A stretch of DNA of 64,000 bases, from assembly GCA_029261875.1 (NCBI GenBank), contig JAJDAL010000034.1, positions 1-64,000 of the forward strand. Reading direction: 5' to 3'. The notes beneath the pieces were generated by a model. It saw only the letters and a list, made by a program, of their open reading frames with translations. It searched no databases and had not been told where the DNA came from. The translations under genes were made by a program, and so were the position numbers. This stretch comes from Deltaproteobacteria bacterium (GTDB lineage Bacteria; Myxococcota_A; UBA9160; JAJDAL01). Below are positions 26,311-34,674 of this stretch, piece after piece. How positions within the stretch are numbered: the stretch's first letter is position 1; every line of letters begins with the position of its first letter.

Positions 26311-27069
26311 CTATTCCGGGGCGGGTGCAGAGGGAGCGTCTGTTTTCGGCGCGGCGGGCGGCGGCGCGGTCGCGGCCTGCTTCGGCGCATCTGCAGCAGC
26401 GACGATTTTTCCGTTCTTGTAGAACTTCTCGGATCGGATCGAACCATCGGGGTTCCAGACCACGAAGCGCCCGTGTTTCTTGCCGTTGAGAAAGTTCTCT
26501 TCGGTGCGCGTATTTCCATTGCGGAAGAGTTCGGCCCAGCGGCCTTGCTTCTTCCCGTTCAAGTAGCGTCCCTCTTCCTGCAGGTTCCCGCCGGGATACC
26601 AGGATTTCCAGACGCCCGTCTTTTCACCCTTCTCGTACATCCCCTCTTCCTGCTTGCGCCCGTCACTGAACAACGCCACCCACTTGCCGATTCGTTTCCC
26701 GTCCACGTAGGTCTGATTGCGAAAGACGGCGCCATTTCGGTGCCAGGAGATCCACGGTCCGTGGCGCTTCCCCTTGCGATACTCGCCTTCGGACCATTTC
26801 GCGCCCGTCGGATGCCAGGACATGGAGTGGCCATCTTTGCGACCATCCTTGTAGTGCTCCTCGAAGGATTTCTGGCCGTCCTTGCGCCAGCGGGTTTCGA
26901 GTCCGTGCTTCACCCATTTGCCGCTCTCGTCCTTTTTCTGACACCACTGGAGTGTTCCGTCCGGCGGCGCAGCACCGGCGAGTTCGCCGCCGTCGGGACA
27001 GGGGTTTCGGCTGCACCCCCAGACGGCCAGCGGGAGAATCAGGGCGGCGACGAAGCGTTTTCGAGTCAC
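26311..27069 (-). CDS. MORN-type repeat lipoprotein (first of a pair)
   Basis: 252 residues. Signal and lipobox MTRKRFVAALILPLAVWGC. A short Cys-containing N-terminal motif (CPDGGELAGAAPPDGTLQWC) matches the corresponding segment of the downstream paralogue (CPFGSEP...QWC), so the two genes arose by tandem duplication. Then come seven to eight MORN_2-like repeats (GKWVALFSDGRKQ, GVWKSWYPGGNLQ, GRWAELFRNGNTR) and an Ala/Pro-rich tail. AGGAAAAGTATTCGTG precedes the start. Probably two lipoproteins acting together on the envelope; role unknown. Confidence 0.8.
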   Translation of the reverse strand: MTRKRFVAALILPLAVWGCSRNPCPDGGELAGAAPPDGTLQWCQKKDESGKWVKHGLETRWRKDGQKSFEEHYKDGRKDGHSMSWHPTGAKWSEGEYRKGKRHGPWISWHRNGAVFRNQTYVDGKRIGKWVALFSDGRKQEEGMYEKGEKTGVWKSWYPGGNLQEEGRYLNGKKQGRWAELFRNGNTRTEENFLNGKKHGRFVVWNPDGSIRSEKFYKNGKIVAAADAPKQAATAPPPAAPKTDAPSAPAPE

Positions 27070-27191
27070 GAATACTTTTCCTTCTGCGGGGTACGCAGGG
27101 ATGCTCGCTGCCCCGGCCCTTGCTGTAAAGAGCGGACCTTCGATAGGCTGCCGTCGGTCCCAGCGGATCGCGTGGAGGGCAAAAGTCGGAT

Positions 27192-28622
27192 ATGGCCGGG
27201 ATCAGCGCATTCTCCACCTACCTCCCGCGATATCGATTGCCCCGCGCCGTCATCGCCCAGCACTGGGGCAGCCACGCCCTACCCGGCGAACGAAGCGTTG
27301 CCAATCACGACGAGGACTCCCTCACCCTCGCTGTGGCCGCGTCGCAGAATGCCCTGGGCGTTCCCAGCCGAGTGGCACTCGACGGCGTGTTTTTCGTTTC
27401 GAACACGGCGCCCTATCGGGAGAAACTCGTCGCTTCTTCCCTCGCCGCGGTTCTCGATACGGAATCCGCCACGCGGACTCTCGACTTCACCGACAGCCTG
27501 CGTGCGGGCTCCGGAGCCCTGTTCACGGCCTTCGACCTGGTCGAGAGTGGTCAGCAGGAACGGGTACTCGTCGCCACCGGCGAGGTCCGTCCCGTGGCAC
27601 CGGACTCCATGGATGAAAAAGCCGCGGGCGATGCGGGCGCAGCCGTCGTGGTCAGCCGCGATGCCGGGGGTGTCGAGCTGCTCTCGCGCGCTTCGGTGAC
27701 CGAAGATTTCCATGGAACCTGGCGCACGGATCGCGAGGATTACCTGCGATCCTTTCCGGGCGGACTCGACGCCAAGTTCGGCTACGGACGCATCATGCCC
27801 CAGGTTCTCCACCAGGCCCTCGAAGGCGCCGGCGTGCAGGCGGAGCAAATTTCGCGCGCCGTGGTTTGCGGAAGCAACCCGCGCGCCATCGGCGCCGTCG
27901 TGGCCAAGATCGGGATCGACCCCATGCAGCGGCTGCAGGATTCGCTGTGGGGTGTCGTCGGAGACACGGGGGTCGCGCAGTCGTTGCTGCTCCTGGCCGC
28001 CGCCCTCGAACACGCGCAACCCGGCGAGCTGATTCTGTGGGGGGTGTATGGGGACGGCGCCGACGCCGCGGTTTTCCGCGTCGGAGACCAGGTGTCGGCG
28101 GGCCTGCCCGAACAACGCCTCGAGCAACAAATCGAAGTCAAGCGCACCCTCGACGCCTATGGGAAATACGCCCGCTTCCGCAAGTTCGTGAAGAGCGAAT
28201 TCCCCGAACTCGAAAGTTCCTCCGCCGCCGTCCTGTTCCGCGATCGCAAGGAAATGCTGCCCCTGTACGGCGGCCGCTGCCCGAAATGCGACACCCTCCA
28301 ATTTCCCATCAACCGCATCTGTGTGCGCTGCACCTACGAGGACGGCCTCGAACCCATCCCCCTGCCTCGGCGCGGAACCGTCTTCACCTATTACGAAAAC
28401 CACGTCCTACCGAACCCCGATCCCCCGCTGATCGAGGCCGTCATCGAGCTCGACGGGGGCGCGCGCTTCTTTTGCCAGATGACCGATGTCGCGCCGGCGG
28501 ACCTCCACATCGGCATGCGGGTCGAACTCGTGTTTCGCCGCTACCACGATGCCGGTGGAATCCACAATTATTTTTGGAAGGCGCGTCCCGCGGCCGCCGC
28601 AGCCAGCGAGGAGCGGGGATGA
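27192..28622 (+). CDS. HMG-CoA-synthase-like protein fused to DUF35 OB-fold domain
   Basis: 476 residues in two parts. Residues 1 to about 340 have the thiolase-superfamily fold of HMG-CoA synthases (STYLPRYRLPRAVIAQHWG, NDSL-type core, LWGVVGDTGVAQSLLLL). The position of the nucleophilic Cys (usually ACYGGT) reads DSLRAGSGAL, so it has no catalytic Cys. Residues about 355 to 470 are a DUF35 protein with a zinc ribbon (GGRCPKCDTLQFP and CVRC) and an OB-fold. DUF35 partners of thiolases and Ltp2-like aldolases bind acyl-CoA. The stop overlaps the thiolase start (ATGA), so the two form a coupled unit. Confidence 0.82.
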   Translation: MAGISAFSTYLPRYRLPRAVIAQHWGSHALPGERSVANHDEDSLTLAVAASQNALGVPSRVALDGVFFVSNTAPYREKLVASSLAAVLDTESATRTLDFTDSLRAGSGALFTAFDLVESGQQERVLVATGEVRPVAPDSMDEKAAGDAGAAVVVSRDAGGVELLSRASVTEDFHGTWRTDREDYLRSFPGGLDAKFGYGRIMPQVLHQALEGAGVQAEQISRAVVCGSNPRAIGAVVAKIGIDPMQRLQDSLWGVVGDTGVAQSLLLLAAALEHAQPGELILWGVYGDGADAAVFRVGDQVSAGLPEQRLEQQIEVKRTLDAYGKYARFRKFVKSEFPELESSSAAVLFRDRKEMLPLYGGRCPKCDTLQFPINRICVRCTYEDGLEPIPLPRRGTVFTYYENHVLPNPDPPLIEAVIELDGGARFFCQMTDVAPADLHIGMRVELVFRRYHDAGGIHNYFWKARPAAAAASEERG

Positions 28623-29755
28623 GCCTGAAGAATCGTGTCGCCATCATCGGAGCCGGCTGCTCGCGTTTTGGTGAGCATTACGACAAAGCCGCCGAGGACC
28701 TGATCGTCGAAGCCGCCCAGGAGGCCATCGCCGACGCGGGAATCGAACGCGAACGCATCCGCGCGGGTTGGGTGGGAACCATTTCCTCCGCGCTTTCGGG
28801 CAATGCGCTGTCGGATCCCTTGAAGCTGACCGGGATTCCCATCACGCGCGTGGAGAACTACTGCGCGTCGGGCATGGACGCCGTGCGCAACGCCGCATTC
28901 TCGGTCGCGGCGGGGATGTACGACATCGTGATTGCTTTGGGGTTCGAGAAGATGCGCGATGCCACCCTCGGCGGACTGCCGGCGCCCCACCCCGTCAAGG
29001 ACAATGGCGAGGCCCCCCACGTCTTCGCCCTTTCGGCGCACCGCTACTTCGCCAATCACGGTGCCAGCAAGAGCACCCTCGCGAAGATCGCGGTCAAGAA
29101 CCATCGCCACGGCGTGCTCAGCCCGAAGGCGCATCTACGCATGGAGGTCAGCGAGGAAAAGGTCCTCAACGCCCCCATGATCTATTCGCCCCTGGGCCTG
29201 TTCGATTGTTGTCCGACCACCGATGGCGCCGCGGCGGTCATCTTGTGCCGCGCGGATCTCGCCAAGCAGCTGCGCGATGATCCGATCTACATCAAAGGGA
29301 TGGGCCTGTCCGTATCCTACGGCGCGCCCCACTACGACCCGACCTTCGATTACGACGGTTTCGCCGCGACCCGCCAGGCCGCGGGCCAGGCCTACGAACA
29401 AGCCGGAATCAGCGCCAAGGATCTCGACCTCGTGGAATGCCACGACTGCTTCACCATTACCGAGATTCTGAATTACGAGGACCTCGGCCTGTGCCCCAAG
29501 GGCGAAGGCGGCCACGCCGCCGAGGAAGATCGATTCGCCTTGGGGAACGCACTTCCCGTGAATCCTTCGGGTGGGCTGAAATCCTTTGGACATCCCGTCG
29601 GCGCGACCGGAGTTCGCATGCTCTACGAACTCACGCAACACCTGCGCGGCGACGCGGGCGAGAGACAGGTACCCAACGCGCGACTCGGCCTCGCTCACAA
29701 CCTGGGCGGGATGGGCGCGGTATCCGCAGTGACGGTGTTGGGCAACGAGCTGTAG
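28619..29755 (+). CDS. Thiolase / acetyl-CoA acetyltransferase (SCP-x type)
   Basis: 378 residues. The nucleophilic Cys lies in VENYCASGMDAVRNA, and the C-terminal His motif reads GGLKSFGHPVGATGVRMLYEL. The usual distal Cys-Gly-Gly is replaced by AHNLGGMG, as in SCP2-type thiolases and thiolase-like aldolases. The start overlaps the DUF35 fusion gene by 4 bp and GGAG precedes it. In steroid side-chain degradation, such proteins need a DUF35 partner; the same pairing is encoded here. It could cleave 3-oxoacyl-CoA or perform a retro-aldol step. Confidence 0.9.
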   Translation: MSLKNRVAIIGAGCSRFGEHYDKAAEDLIVEAAQEAIADAGIERERIRAGWVGTISSALSGNALSDPLKLTGIPITRVENYCASGMDAVRNAAFSVAAGMYDIVIALGFEKMRDATLGGLPAPHPVKDNGEAPHVFALSAHRYFANHGASKSTLAKIAVKNHRHGVLSPKAHLRMEVSEEKVLNAPMIYSPLGLFDCCPTTDGAAAVILCRADLAKQLRDDPIYIKGMGLSVSYGAPHYDPTFDYDGFAATRQAAGQAYEQAGISAKDLDLVECHDCFTITEILNYEDLGLCPKGEGGHAAEEDRFALGNALPVNPSGGLKSFGHPVGATGVRMLYELTQHLRGDAGERQVPNARLGLAHNLGGMGAVSAVTVLGNEL

Positions 29756-29758
29756 GCG

Positions 29759-31240
29759 TTGCCGCTCACCATCGGCGAACTCTTTCGACGACTCGGACAC
29801 GTCCACGGCGGGCGGATCGCCGCCACCCTCGACGGCACTTGCCTGCGTTTCGGGAAATTGAACGACCGCGCCAATCAACTGGCCCACGTCCTGCGCGAAC
29901 AGGGGATCGAACGCGGAGATCGCGTCGTCTGGTGGGGCGACACGACCCTCGACGCGCTCCCGGTATTCGCCGCCTTGTCGAAACTCGGTGCGGTATTCGC
30001 CCCCATTAACGCTCGCCTCGGCGCCGCCGAGGCGAGCCCGCTTGCGGGCTTCGCGCGCGCCGCACTGCTGATTTCCGATGCCCCCCACGCCGAAGCCGCA
30101 GCCCTCGTGGCCAAGAACGCCGACCTCCCCCGCCTTGCGCATACCGGCGGTGCCGTGGGCCCCGGGCTCGATCTCGACCGCGCACGCGACGGGGCGCGCA
30201 CGCGCGAGATCGAAACCCCCGGCCTCACGGAAAACGACCCGCACGTCATCTTCTTCACCAGCGGAAGCACGGGGCTTCCGAAGGGCGTCGTGCTCTCCCA
30301 TCGCGCCAACTTCCTGCGCAGCTTCCAAGGTTTTCAACGCGGAGGCGGCGACCGAACCGTCTGCATGTTCCCCCTGTTCCACATGGCGGGCTGGACCCTG
30401 GCGTTGGCGGCCTGGCAAGCGGCCGAAGCCATCGGATTCGTGCGCGCCCCCAGCGCGGACGCGCTCCTCCAAGCCGTGGCGCAAACCCGCGCCACGCGCC
30501 TGTACTGCATTCCCGCCGTGTGGTCGCGGATTCTTTCCGCGGACCGCACGCCCTACGACCTCTCGAGCTTGCGTTCGATCGACACGGGAACGTCGGCGAC
30601 GCCGCCGGAATTGATTGCGGGACTGCGCGACGCCTTTCCCGGCACGGAAACCAAGATCTTTTACGGATCGACGGAGGCCGGTCCCGGAACGGTGCTGGAA
30701 GACGCGGACCTCGAGCGCAAGCCCGGCAGCGTCGGCCTCGCGGCCCCGGGTGTCGACCTTCGGCTCTCGGAGGCCGGCGAAGTGTGTCTACGCAGCGATT
30801 ACCTGATGGACGGTTACTTCGACAACCCCGAAGCCACCCGCGAAGCCCTGCGCGATGGCTGGTACCACACGGGCGACCTCGGTGACCTGGACCCGGATGG
30901 CACCCTGCGCATCGTCGGACGCCTGCGCGACATCATCCGCAGTGGTGGCGAATCCATCGCGCCAGCGGAGGTCGAAGCCGCGCTTTCGAGCCACCCGGAT
31001 GTTTCGGAGCTGGCCGTGGTCGGGATTCCGGATCCGGAATGGGGCGAACTCGTGTGCGCTGCCGTAGTCCCCCACGAGGGGCGGGTCCCGACCCTCGACC
31101 AGCTGCGCGTCCACTGCGAAGGGCGCCTGGCGTCCTACAAACAACCTCGCCGCCTGGCCCTCGTGGAAGCCCTGCCGCGGACCCCGGCCACAGGCCAGGT
31201 GCAGCGCAGCCTGCTGATCGAGCGGATTCTCAGCCAATAG
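29759..31240 (+). CDS. Acyl-CoA ligase-like AMP-binding protein, A10 lysine replaced
   Basis: 493 residues beginning at TTG 29759, 3 bp after the thiolase stop. The ANL signatures are present: FFTSGSTGLPKGVVLSHR, YGSTEAGPG, GWYHTGDLGDLDPDG and GRLRDIIRSGGESIAP. The A10 motif, normally P-x-x-x-x-GK with the Lys that drives adenylation, reads RTPATGQVQRSLL, so Lys is Gln. Acyl-CoA ligases without this Lys usually adenylate poorly but can still do thioesterification. Third gene of the DUF35-thiolase-ligase unit, expected to activate the pathway acid. Confidence 0.85.
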   Translation: MPLTIGELFRRLGHVHGGRIAATLDGTCLRFGKLNDRANQLAHVLREQGIERGDRVVWWGDTTLDALPVFAALSKLGAVFAPINARLGAAEASPLAGFARAALLISDAPHAEAAALVAKNADLPRLAHTGGAVGPGLDLDRARDGARTREIETPGLTENDPHVIFFTSGSTGLPKGVVLSHRANFLRSFQGFQRGGGDRTVCMFPLFHMAGWTLALAAWQAAEAIGFVRAPSADALLQAVAQTRATRLYCIPAVWSRILSADRTPYDLSSLRSIDTGTSATPPELIAGLRDAFPGTETKIFYGSTEAGPGTVLEDADLERKPGSVGLAAPGVDLRLSEAGEVCLRSDYLMDGYFDNPEATREALRDGWYHTGDLGDLDPDGTLRIVGRLRDIIRSGGESIAPAEVEAALSSHPDVSELAVVGIPDPEWGELVCAAVVPHEGRVPTLDQLRVHCEGRLASYKQPRRLALVEALPRTPATGQVQRSLLIERILSQ

Positions 31241-31286
31241 CCGCCGACCTTCCGTCAGACGATCGGACTTGCCCTCGGGCCATTTT

Positions 31287-31301
31287 GAGAATATCATTCT
31301 C
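31287..31301 (+). promoter_or_regulatory. TetR autoregulatory operator candidate
   Basis: Perfect dyad GAGAAT-ATC-ATTCTC centred 11 bp upstream of the TetR start. TetR proteins commonly bind 15 to 20-bp palindromes overlapping their own promoter. The location and spacing fit repression of the tetR-oxidoreductase operon by its own product. Confidence 0.6.
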
Positions 31302-31304
31302 GAA

Positions 31305-31985
31305 ATGGAGAACACGGTTCTCTCCGACAGCAGCAGCGCCGAATCCCTTGCGGAGCGATCCGCTTCGCGCGCGGTCTCCCACCGCTACGCCACCTACCTG
31401 ACGGAAGTGCGCCAGCTGATCGACGCGGGCTACCGCGTCATGCAACGCGCCGAAGGCGTCGACCCGCGCGTGGGCGAAATCGTCCGCGAGGCAGGCCTGT
31501 CGAACCAGGCCTTCTACCGCCACTTCCGTTCCAAGGACGAGCTCCTGATCGCCATCCTCGACGATGGCTTGCGCAAGCTCGTCGATTACCTGGAACACCG
31601 GATGAAGAAATCCAAAACGCCGCTCGATCGCGTGCGCGCCTGGATCGAAGGCGTGCTCGCGCAGGCGTCGAATCGCAAAGCCGCCCGCGCCACGCGTCCC
31701 TTCGCGCTCGGGGGCATGCGGCTTCAAGATCGTTTTCCCGTCGAGGCGCGCGCGTCCATCGAGCATCTCAAGCAACCGTTGGTACGCGCCATCGACGACG
31801 CACGCACCCGGGGTGACGCCCCCGGTGCCGATGCGATGCGCGATGCGGAAGCCATCTATCAACTCGCCATGGGCTGCATGCAACGCCACCTGGTCGAACG
31901 CGTCGCGCCCAGCGCCCGGGATGTGGAGCAGCTGGTCGCATTCGCCCTGGCGGGCCTCGCGCGGAGTCGTCCCCGTGGAACGTGA
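31305..31985 (+). CDS. TetR-family repressor of the 2-oxoacid oxidoreductase operon
   Basis: 226 residues from ATG 31305. The helix-turn-helix is plain: VGEIVREAGLSNQAFYRHFRSKDELLIAIL. The C-terminal ligand-binding part is all-helical and has no identifiable ligand motif. A perfect dyad just upstream of the start is the probable operator. Its end overlaps the next gene, whose GTG lies at 31975, so it is translated as the first cistron of the four-subunit oxidoreductase operon, implying repression relieved by a pathway intermediate. Confidence 0.9.
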   Translation: MENTVLSDSSSAESLAERSASRAVSHRYATYLTEVRQLIDAGYRVMQRAEGVDPRVGEIVREAGLSNQAFYRHFRSKDELLIAILDDGLRKLVDYLEHRMKKSKTPLDRVRAWIEGVLAQASNRKAARATRPFALGGMRLQDRFPVEARASIEHLKQPLVRAIDDARTRGDAPGADAMRDAEAIYQLAMGCMQRHLVERVAPSARDVEQLVAFALAGLARSRPRGT

Positions 31986-32559
31986 GATTCTCTTTACGGG
32001 CATCGGGGGTCAGGGGGTCCAGCTCGCGGCACAGGTCCTGGCCCGCGCCGCAACCCTGGAGGAACGGTTCGTTCTCTTCTTCGGCGTCTACGAGGGCATG
32101 ATGCGCGGCGGCAGCACCGAATCCACGCTCGTGATCGCCGACGCCCCGATCGAATCCCCGCCCATCGTATCGCGGGCCTGGTCCGCCATCGCGTTGCACT
32201 CGCAGTTCTTCGCGAGCGTCGACGCCAAACTCCGCGCCGAATCCTGGGTGCTTCGCAATTCCACACTGGCGGAGATCGACGCGACGTCCGTTCCCTATCG
32301 GGTGTTCGACGTGCCGGCAACGGAGATCGCCGCGCAGCTCGGGACCCCGCAAGCGGTTTCGATGGTGATGCTCGGGGCCTATTGCGGCCTGACCGAAGCC
32401 GTCCAGAAAGATTCCCTGTGCCGGGCCATGAGCGATGCCCTCCCCTCCTACCGTCGCCAACACTCAGCCTCGAACACGAAGGCGATCGAGGCCGGTTTCG
32501 ACGCTGTTCCCCACCGGGCGTCGCCCTTCTGGGAAGCATCCCGGGAACTCCGCCCGTGA
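31975..32559 (+). CDS. 2-oxoacid:ferredoxin oxidoreductase, gamma subunit
   Basis: 194 residues from GTG 31975. The gamma-domain opening is clear: REILFTGIGGQGVQLAAQVLARAA followed by YEGMMRGGSTESTLVI. This subunit helps form the CoA and thiamine-diphosphate active site in the KorC/VorC/PorC family. It overlaps the TetR gene by 11 bp and the ferredoxin subunit by 4 bp (GTGA), so the operon is translationally coupled. Substrate is not readable; the operon's catabolic neighbours suggest a branched-chain or aromatic 2-oxoacid. Confidence 0.9.
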   Translation: MEREILFTGIGGQGVQLAAQVLARAATLEERFVLFFGVYEGMMRGGSTESTLVIADAPIESPPIVSRAWSAIALHSQFFASVDAKLRAESWVLRNSTLAEIDATSVPYRVFDVPATEIAAQLGTPQAVSMVMLGAYCGLTEAVQKDSLCRAMSDALPSYRRQHSASNTKAIEAGFDAVPHRASPFWEASRELRP

Positions 32560-32810
32560 TCGACACGCGCTTCGAACGCGGCGGCAGCGTGGTGATCGAC
32601 AGCGAGACCTGCAAAGGCTGCGCGCTGTGCATTCCCGCGTGCCCGCCCGCGGTGCTCTCCATGTCGACGGACGTGAACTCGCGCGGATACCGCTACCCGG
32701 AACTCGCGCCGGGCTGCACCGGTTGCCGGGCGTGCCAACTCGTGTGTCCGGATTTCTGCATCGAAGTGCTGCGGGCCGACGCCCCACGCCAAGAAGGAGA
32801 AGCCCAGTGA
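32556..32810 (+). CDS. 2-oxoacid:ferredoxin oxidoreductase, ferredoxin-like delta subunit
   Basis: 84 residues from GTG 32556. Two 4Fe-4S motifs are complete: CKGCALCIPACPP and CTGCRACQLVCPDFC. It carries electrons from the thiamine-diphosphate site toward an external ferredoxin. It overlaps both neighbours by 4 bp, typical for operons where subunits are needed in equal amounts. Confidence 0.92.
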   Translation: MIDTRFERGGSVVIDSETCKGCALCIPACPPAVLSMSTDVNSRGYRYPELAPGCTGCRACQLVCPDFCIEVLRADAPRQEGEAQ

Positions 32811-33892
32811 CGCGTCAACTCATGGAGGGTTCCGAAGCCATGGCGCAGGCCGCGGTTGCCGCCGGCTGCCGTTTCTTCGCCGGCTACCCCATGACTCCAT
32901 TCACGGAACTTCTCGAACACTTTGCCGTGAAGCTTCCGCCGGAAGGCGGCACCTGCATCAACGCGGAAAGCGAGCTCGAAGCGGTGGGAATGACCTGGGG
33001 CGCCCTGGCCACCGGCGCGCGCGCGGCGACGGGTTCGACGGGACAGGGCCTGGCCCTGATGCAGGAATCCTTCTCGGAGATGACCCTTGCCGGTTTGCCC
33101 CTCGTGATCTTCAACATGTCGCGCGGACAAAGCGATTACTACCAAGCGACCCGCGGCGGCGGACACGGCGACTATCGCCACATCGTGCTGGCCCCGGCCG
33201 ACAGTGCCGAAGCCGTCGAGTTGACCCAATTGGCCTTTCACCTCGCCGACCAATGGCGAAACCCGGTCTTGATCTACGGCGACTATCTGCTCGCCCACAC
33301 CTACGAAGCGGTGGACGTCGAAAAACGCAGCTTTCCGCCGCTTCCCGAGAAGGACTGGGCGGTCGACGGTTCGCGTAACGGCAGCGGAAACTCACGTCTC
33401 CTCACACCCCTGGGACTGGGCAAACACGGCCATGCGAGCCCCGGCCCCGAAGCCCATTGGAAGAGCGTCGCCGCGCGTCACCGGGAGATCGCAAAGTGCG
33501 AAGTGCGTTTCCATTCCGAATGGACCGAGGATGCCGAACTCATCGTGGTGGCCTTTGGCACGCCCGCGCGATTCGTCCGCTACGCGGTTCGCGAATTGCG
33601 GGAACAAGGCCTCAAGATCGGCGTATTCCGCCCCATCACGTTGTGGCCCTTCCCCGCCGACGCCCTTTCCGCGGCCTGCCACGGCGCGCGCCGCGCGGCG
33701 GTTTTCGAGATCAATGCGGGACAAATGATCGACGACGTACGCCTGTCCCTGGAAGGTCGCATTCCGAGCGTCAGCATCGGCGGGATTTCGACCGATAGCT
33801 CGGGGTTTGGCGTCGGCGATCTGCTGAATGCCGACACCGTGCGCCAACGAATCGAAGCCGCCTACCGAGGCGAGGAGTCTTTCGATGCCTGA
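32807..33892 (+). CDS. 2-oxoacid:ferredoxin oxidoreductase, alpha subunit
   Basis: 361 residues from GTG 32807 with AAGGAGA about 9 bp upstream. MEGSEAMAQAAVAAGCRFFA then GYPMTPFTELLEHF is the pyrimidine-domain signature of KorA/VorB subunits; GSTGQGLALMQESFSEM and SRGQSDYYQATRGGGHGDYR continue it. The C-terminal third is the transketolase C-like domain. Together with beta, gamma and delta it oxidatively decarboxylates a 2-oxoacid to acyl-CoA. It overlaps the delta and beta genes by 4 and 8 bp. Confidence 0.92.
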   Translation: MTRQLMEGSEAMAQAAVAAGCRFFAGYPMTPFTELLEHFAVKLPPEGGTCINAESELEAVGMTWGALATGARAATGSTGQGLALMQESFSEMTLAGLPLVIFNMSRGQSDYYQATRGGGHGDYRHIVLAPADSAEAVELTQLAFHLADQWRNPVLIYGDYLLAHTYEAVDVEKRSFPPLPEKDWAVDGSRNGSGNSRLLTPLGLGKHGHASPGPEAHWKSVAARHREIAKCEVRFHSEWTEDAELIVVAFGTPARFVRYAVRELREQGLKIGVFRPITLWPFPADALSAACHGARRAAVFEINAGQMIDDVRLSLEGRIPSVSIGGISTDSSGFGVGDLLNADTVRQRIEAAYRGEESFDA

Positions 33893-34667
33893 AACCGTGG
33901 CCCCCTTCAAACCCGACCTCCTCCTCACCCAGGAACACCACATGTGCCCCGGCTGCGGCGAACCGCTGGTGGTCCGAATGCTGCTCGATGCGCTCGAGGA
34001 CCTGGGCATCGCCGAAAAGACGGTCGGTGTCGTCGGAATCGGTTGCTACACGTCCTTCACCACCACCCTCGACGTGGATGTCGTGCAAGCCCTTCACGGA
34101 CGCGCCCCTTCGGTGGCAACCGGCGTCAAACGCATGCAACCCGAGACGGCGGTCTTCACGCTGCAGGGTGACGGCGACATGGTGAACGAGGGCCTACAAG
34201 AAGTGATTCACACGGCGGCGCGCGGGGAGAAGGTGACCTGCATCCTGCTCAACAATGGCGTTTTCGGCGAAACCGGAGGCCACATGACGTCGACCACGGT
34301 ATTGGGCCAGCGGACCAAGAACACCCTCGAAGGGCGCGATGCCGATTACCACGGACACCCGATCCTGATTGGCGACATCCTCGCCGGGCTCGACGGAACC
34401 GCGTATGCGGCCCGCGGCTCGGTCCACAATGCCGCCGGCGTGGCGCGCACCAAGCGCTACATCGCACGGGCTTTCGAATCCCAATTGCGCGGCGATGGAT
34501 TCTCGATCGTCGAAGTCCTCACCATGTGCCCCACCGGCTGGTTCATCCCCACCGCCGAAGGACCGGGCTACATGGACGACGTGATGGGCGCCGTGCACGC
34601 GACGGGCGAACTCAAACGCGACGGCCGCGTTACGCGAACGGAAGAACTGCGCCGGAAAAAAGGCTAG
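33885..34667 (+). CDS. 2-oxoacid:ferredoxin oxidoreductase, beta subunit (thiamine diphosphate)
   Basis: 260 residues from ATG 33885, overlapping alpha by 8 bp. HHMCPGCGEPLVVRMLLDAL, GIGCYTSFT and the thiamine-diphosphate/magnesium motif GDGDMVNEG with a downstream NN (LLNNGVFGETGGHM) identify the KorB/VorA beta subunit. Last gene of the five-gene TetR operon; the divergently oriented neighbour at 34675 begins only 7 bp after its stop (convergent ends). Confidence 0.92.
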   Translation: MPETVAPFKPDLLLTQEHHMCPGCGEPLVVRMLLDALEDLGIAEKTVGVVGIGCYTSFTTTLDVDVVQALHGRAPSVATGVKRMQPETAVFTLQGDGDMVNEGLQEVIHTAARGEKVTCILLNNGVFGETGGHMTSTTVLGQRTKNTLEGRDADYHGHPILIGDILAGLDGTAYAARGSVHNAAGVARTKRYIARAFESQLRGDGFSIVEVLTMCPTGWFIPTAEGPGYMDDVMGAVHATGELKRDGRVTRTEELRRKKG

Positions 34668-34674
34668 GAGTCGT

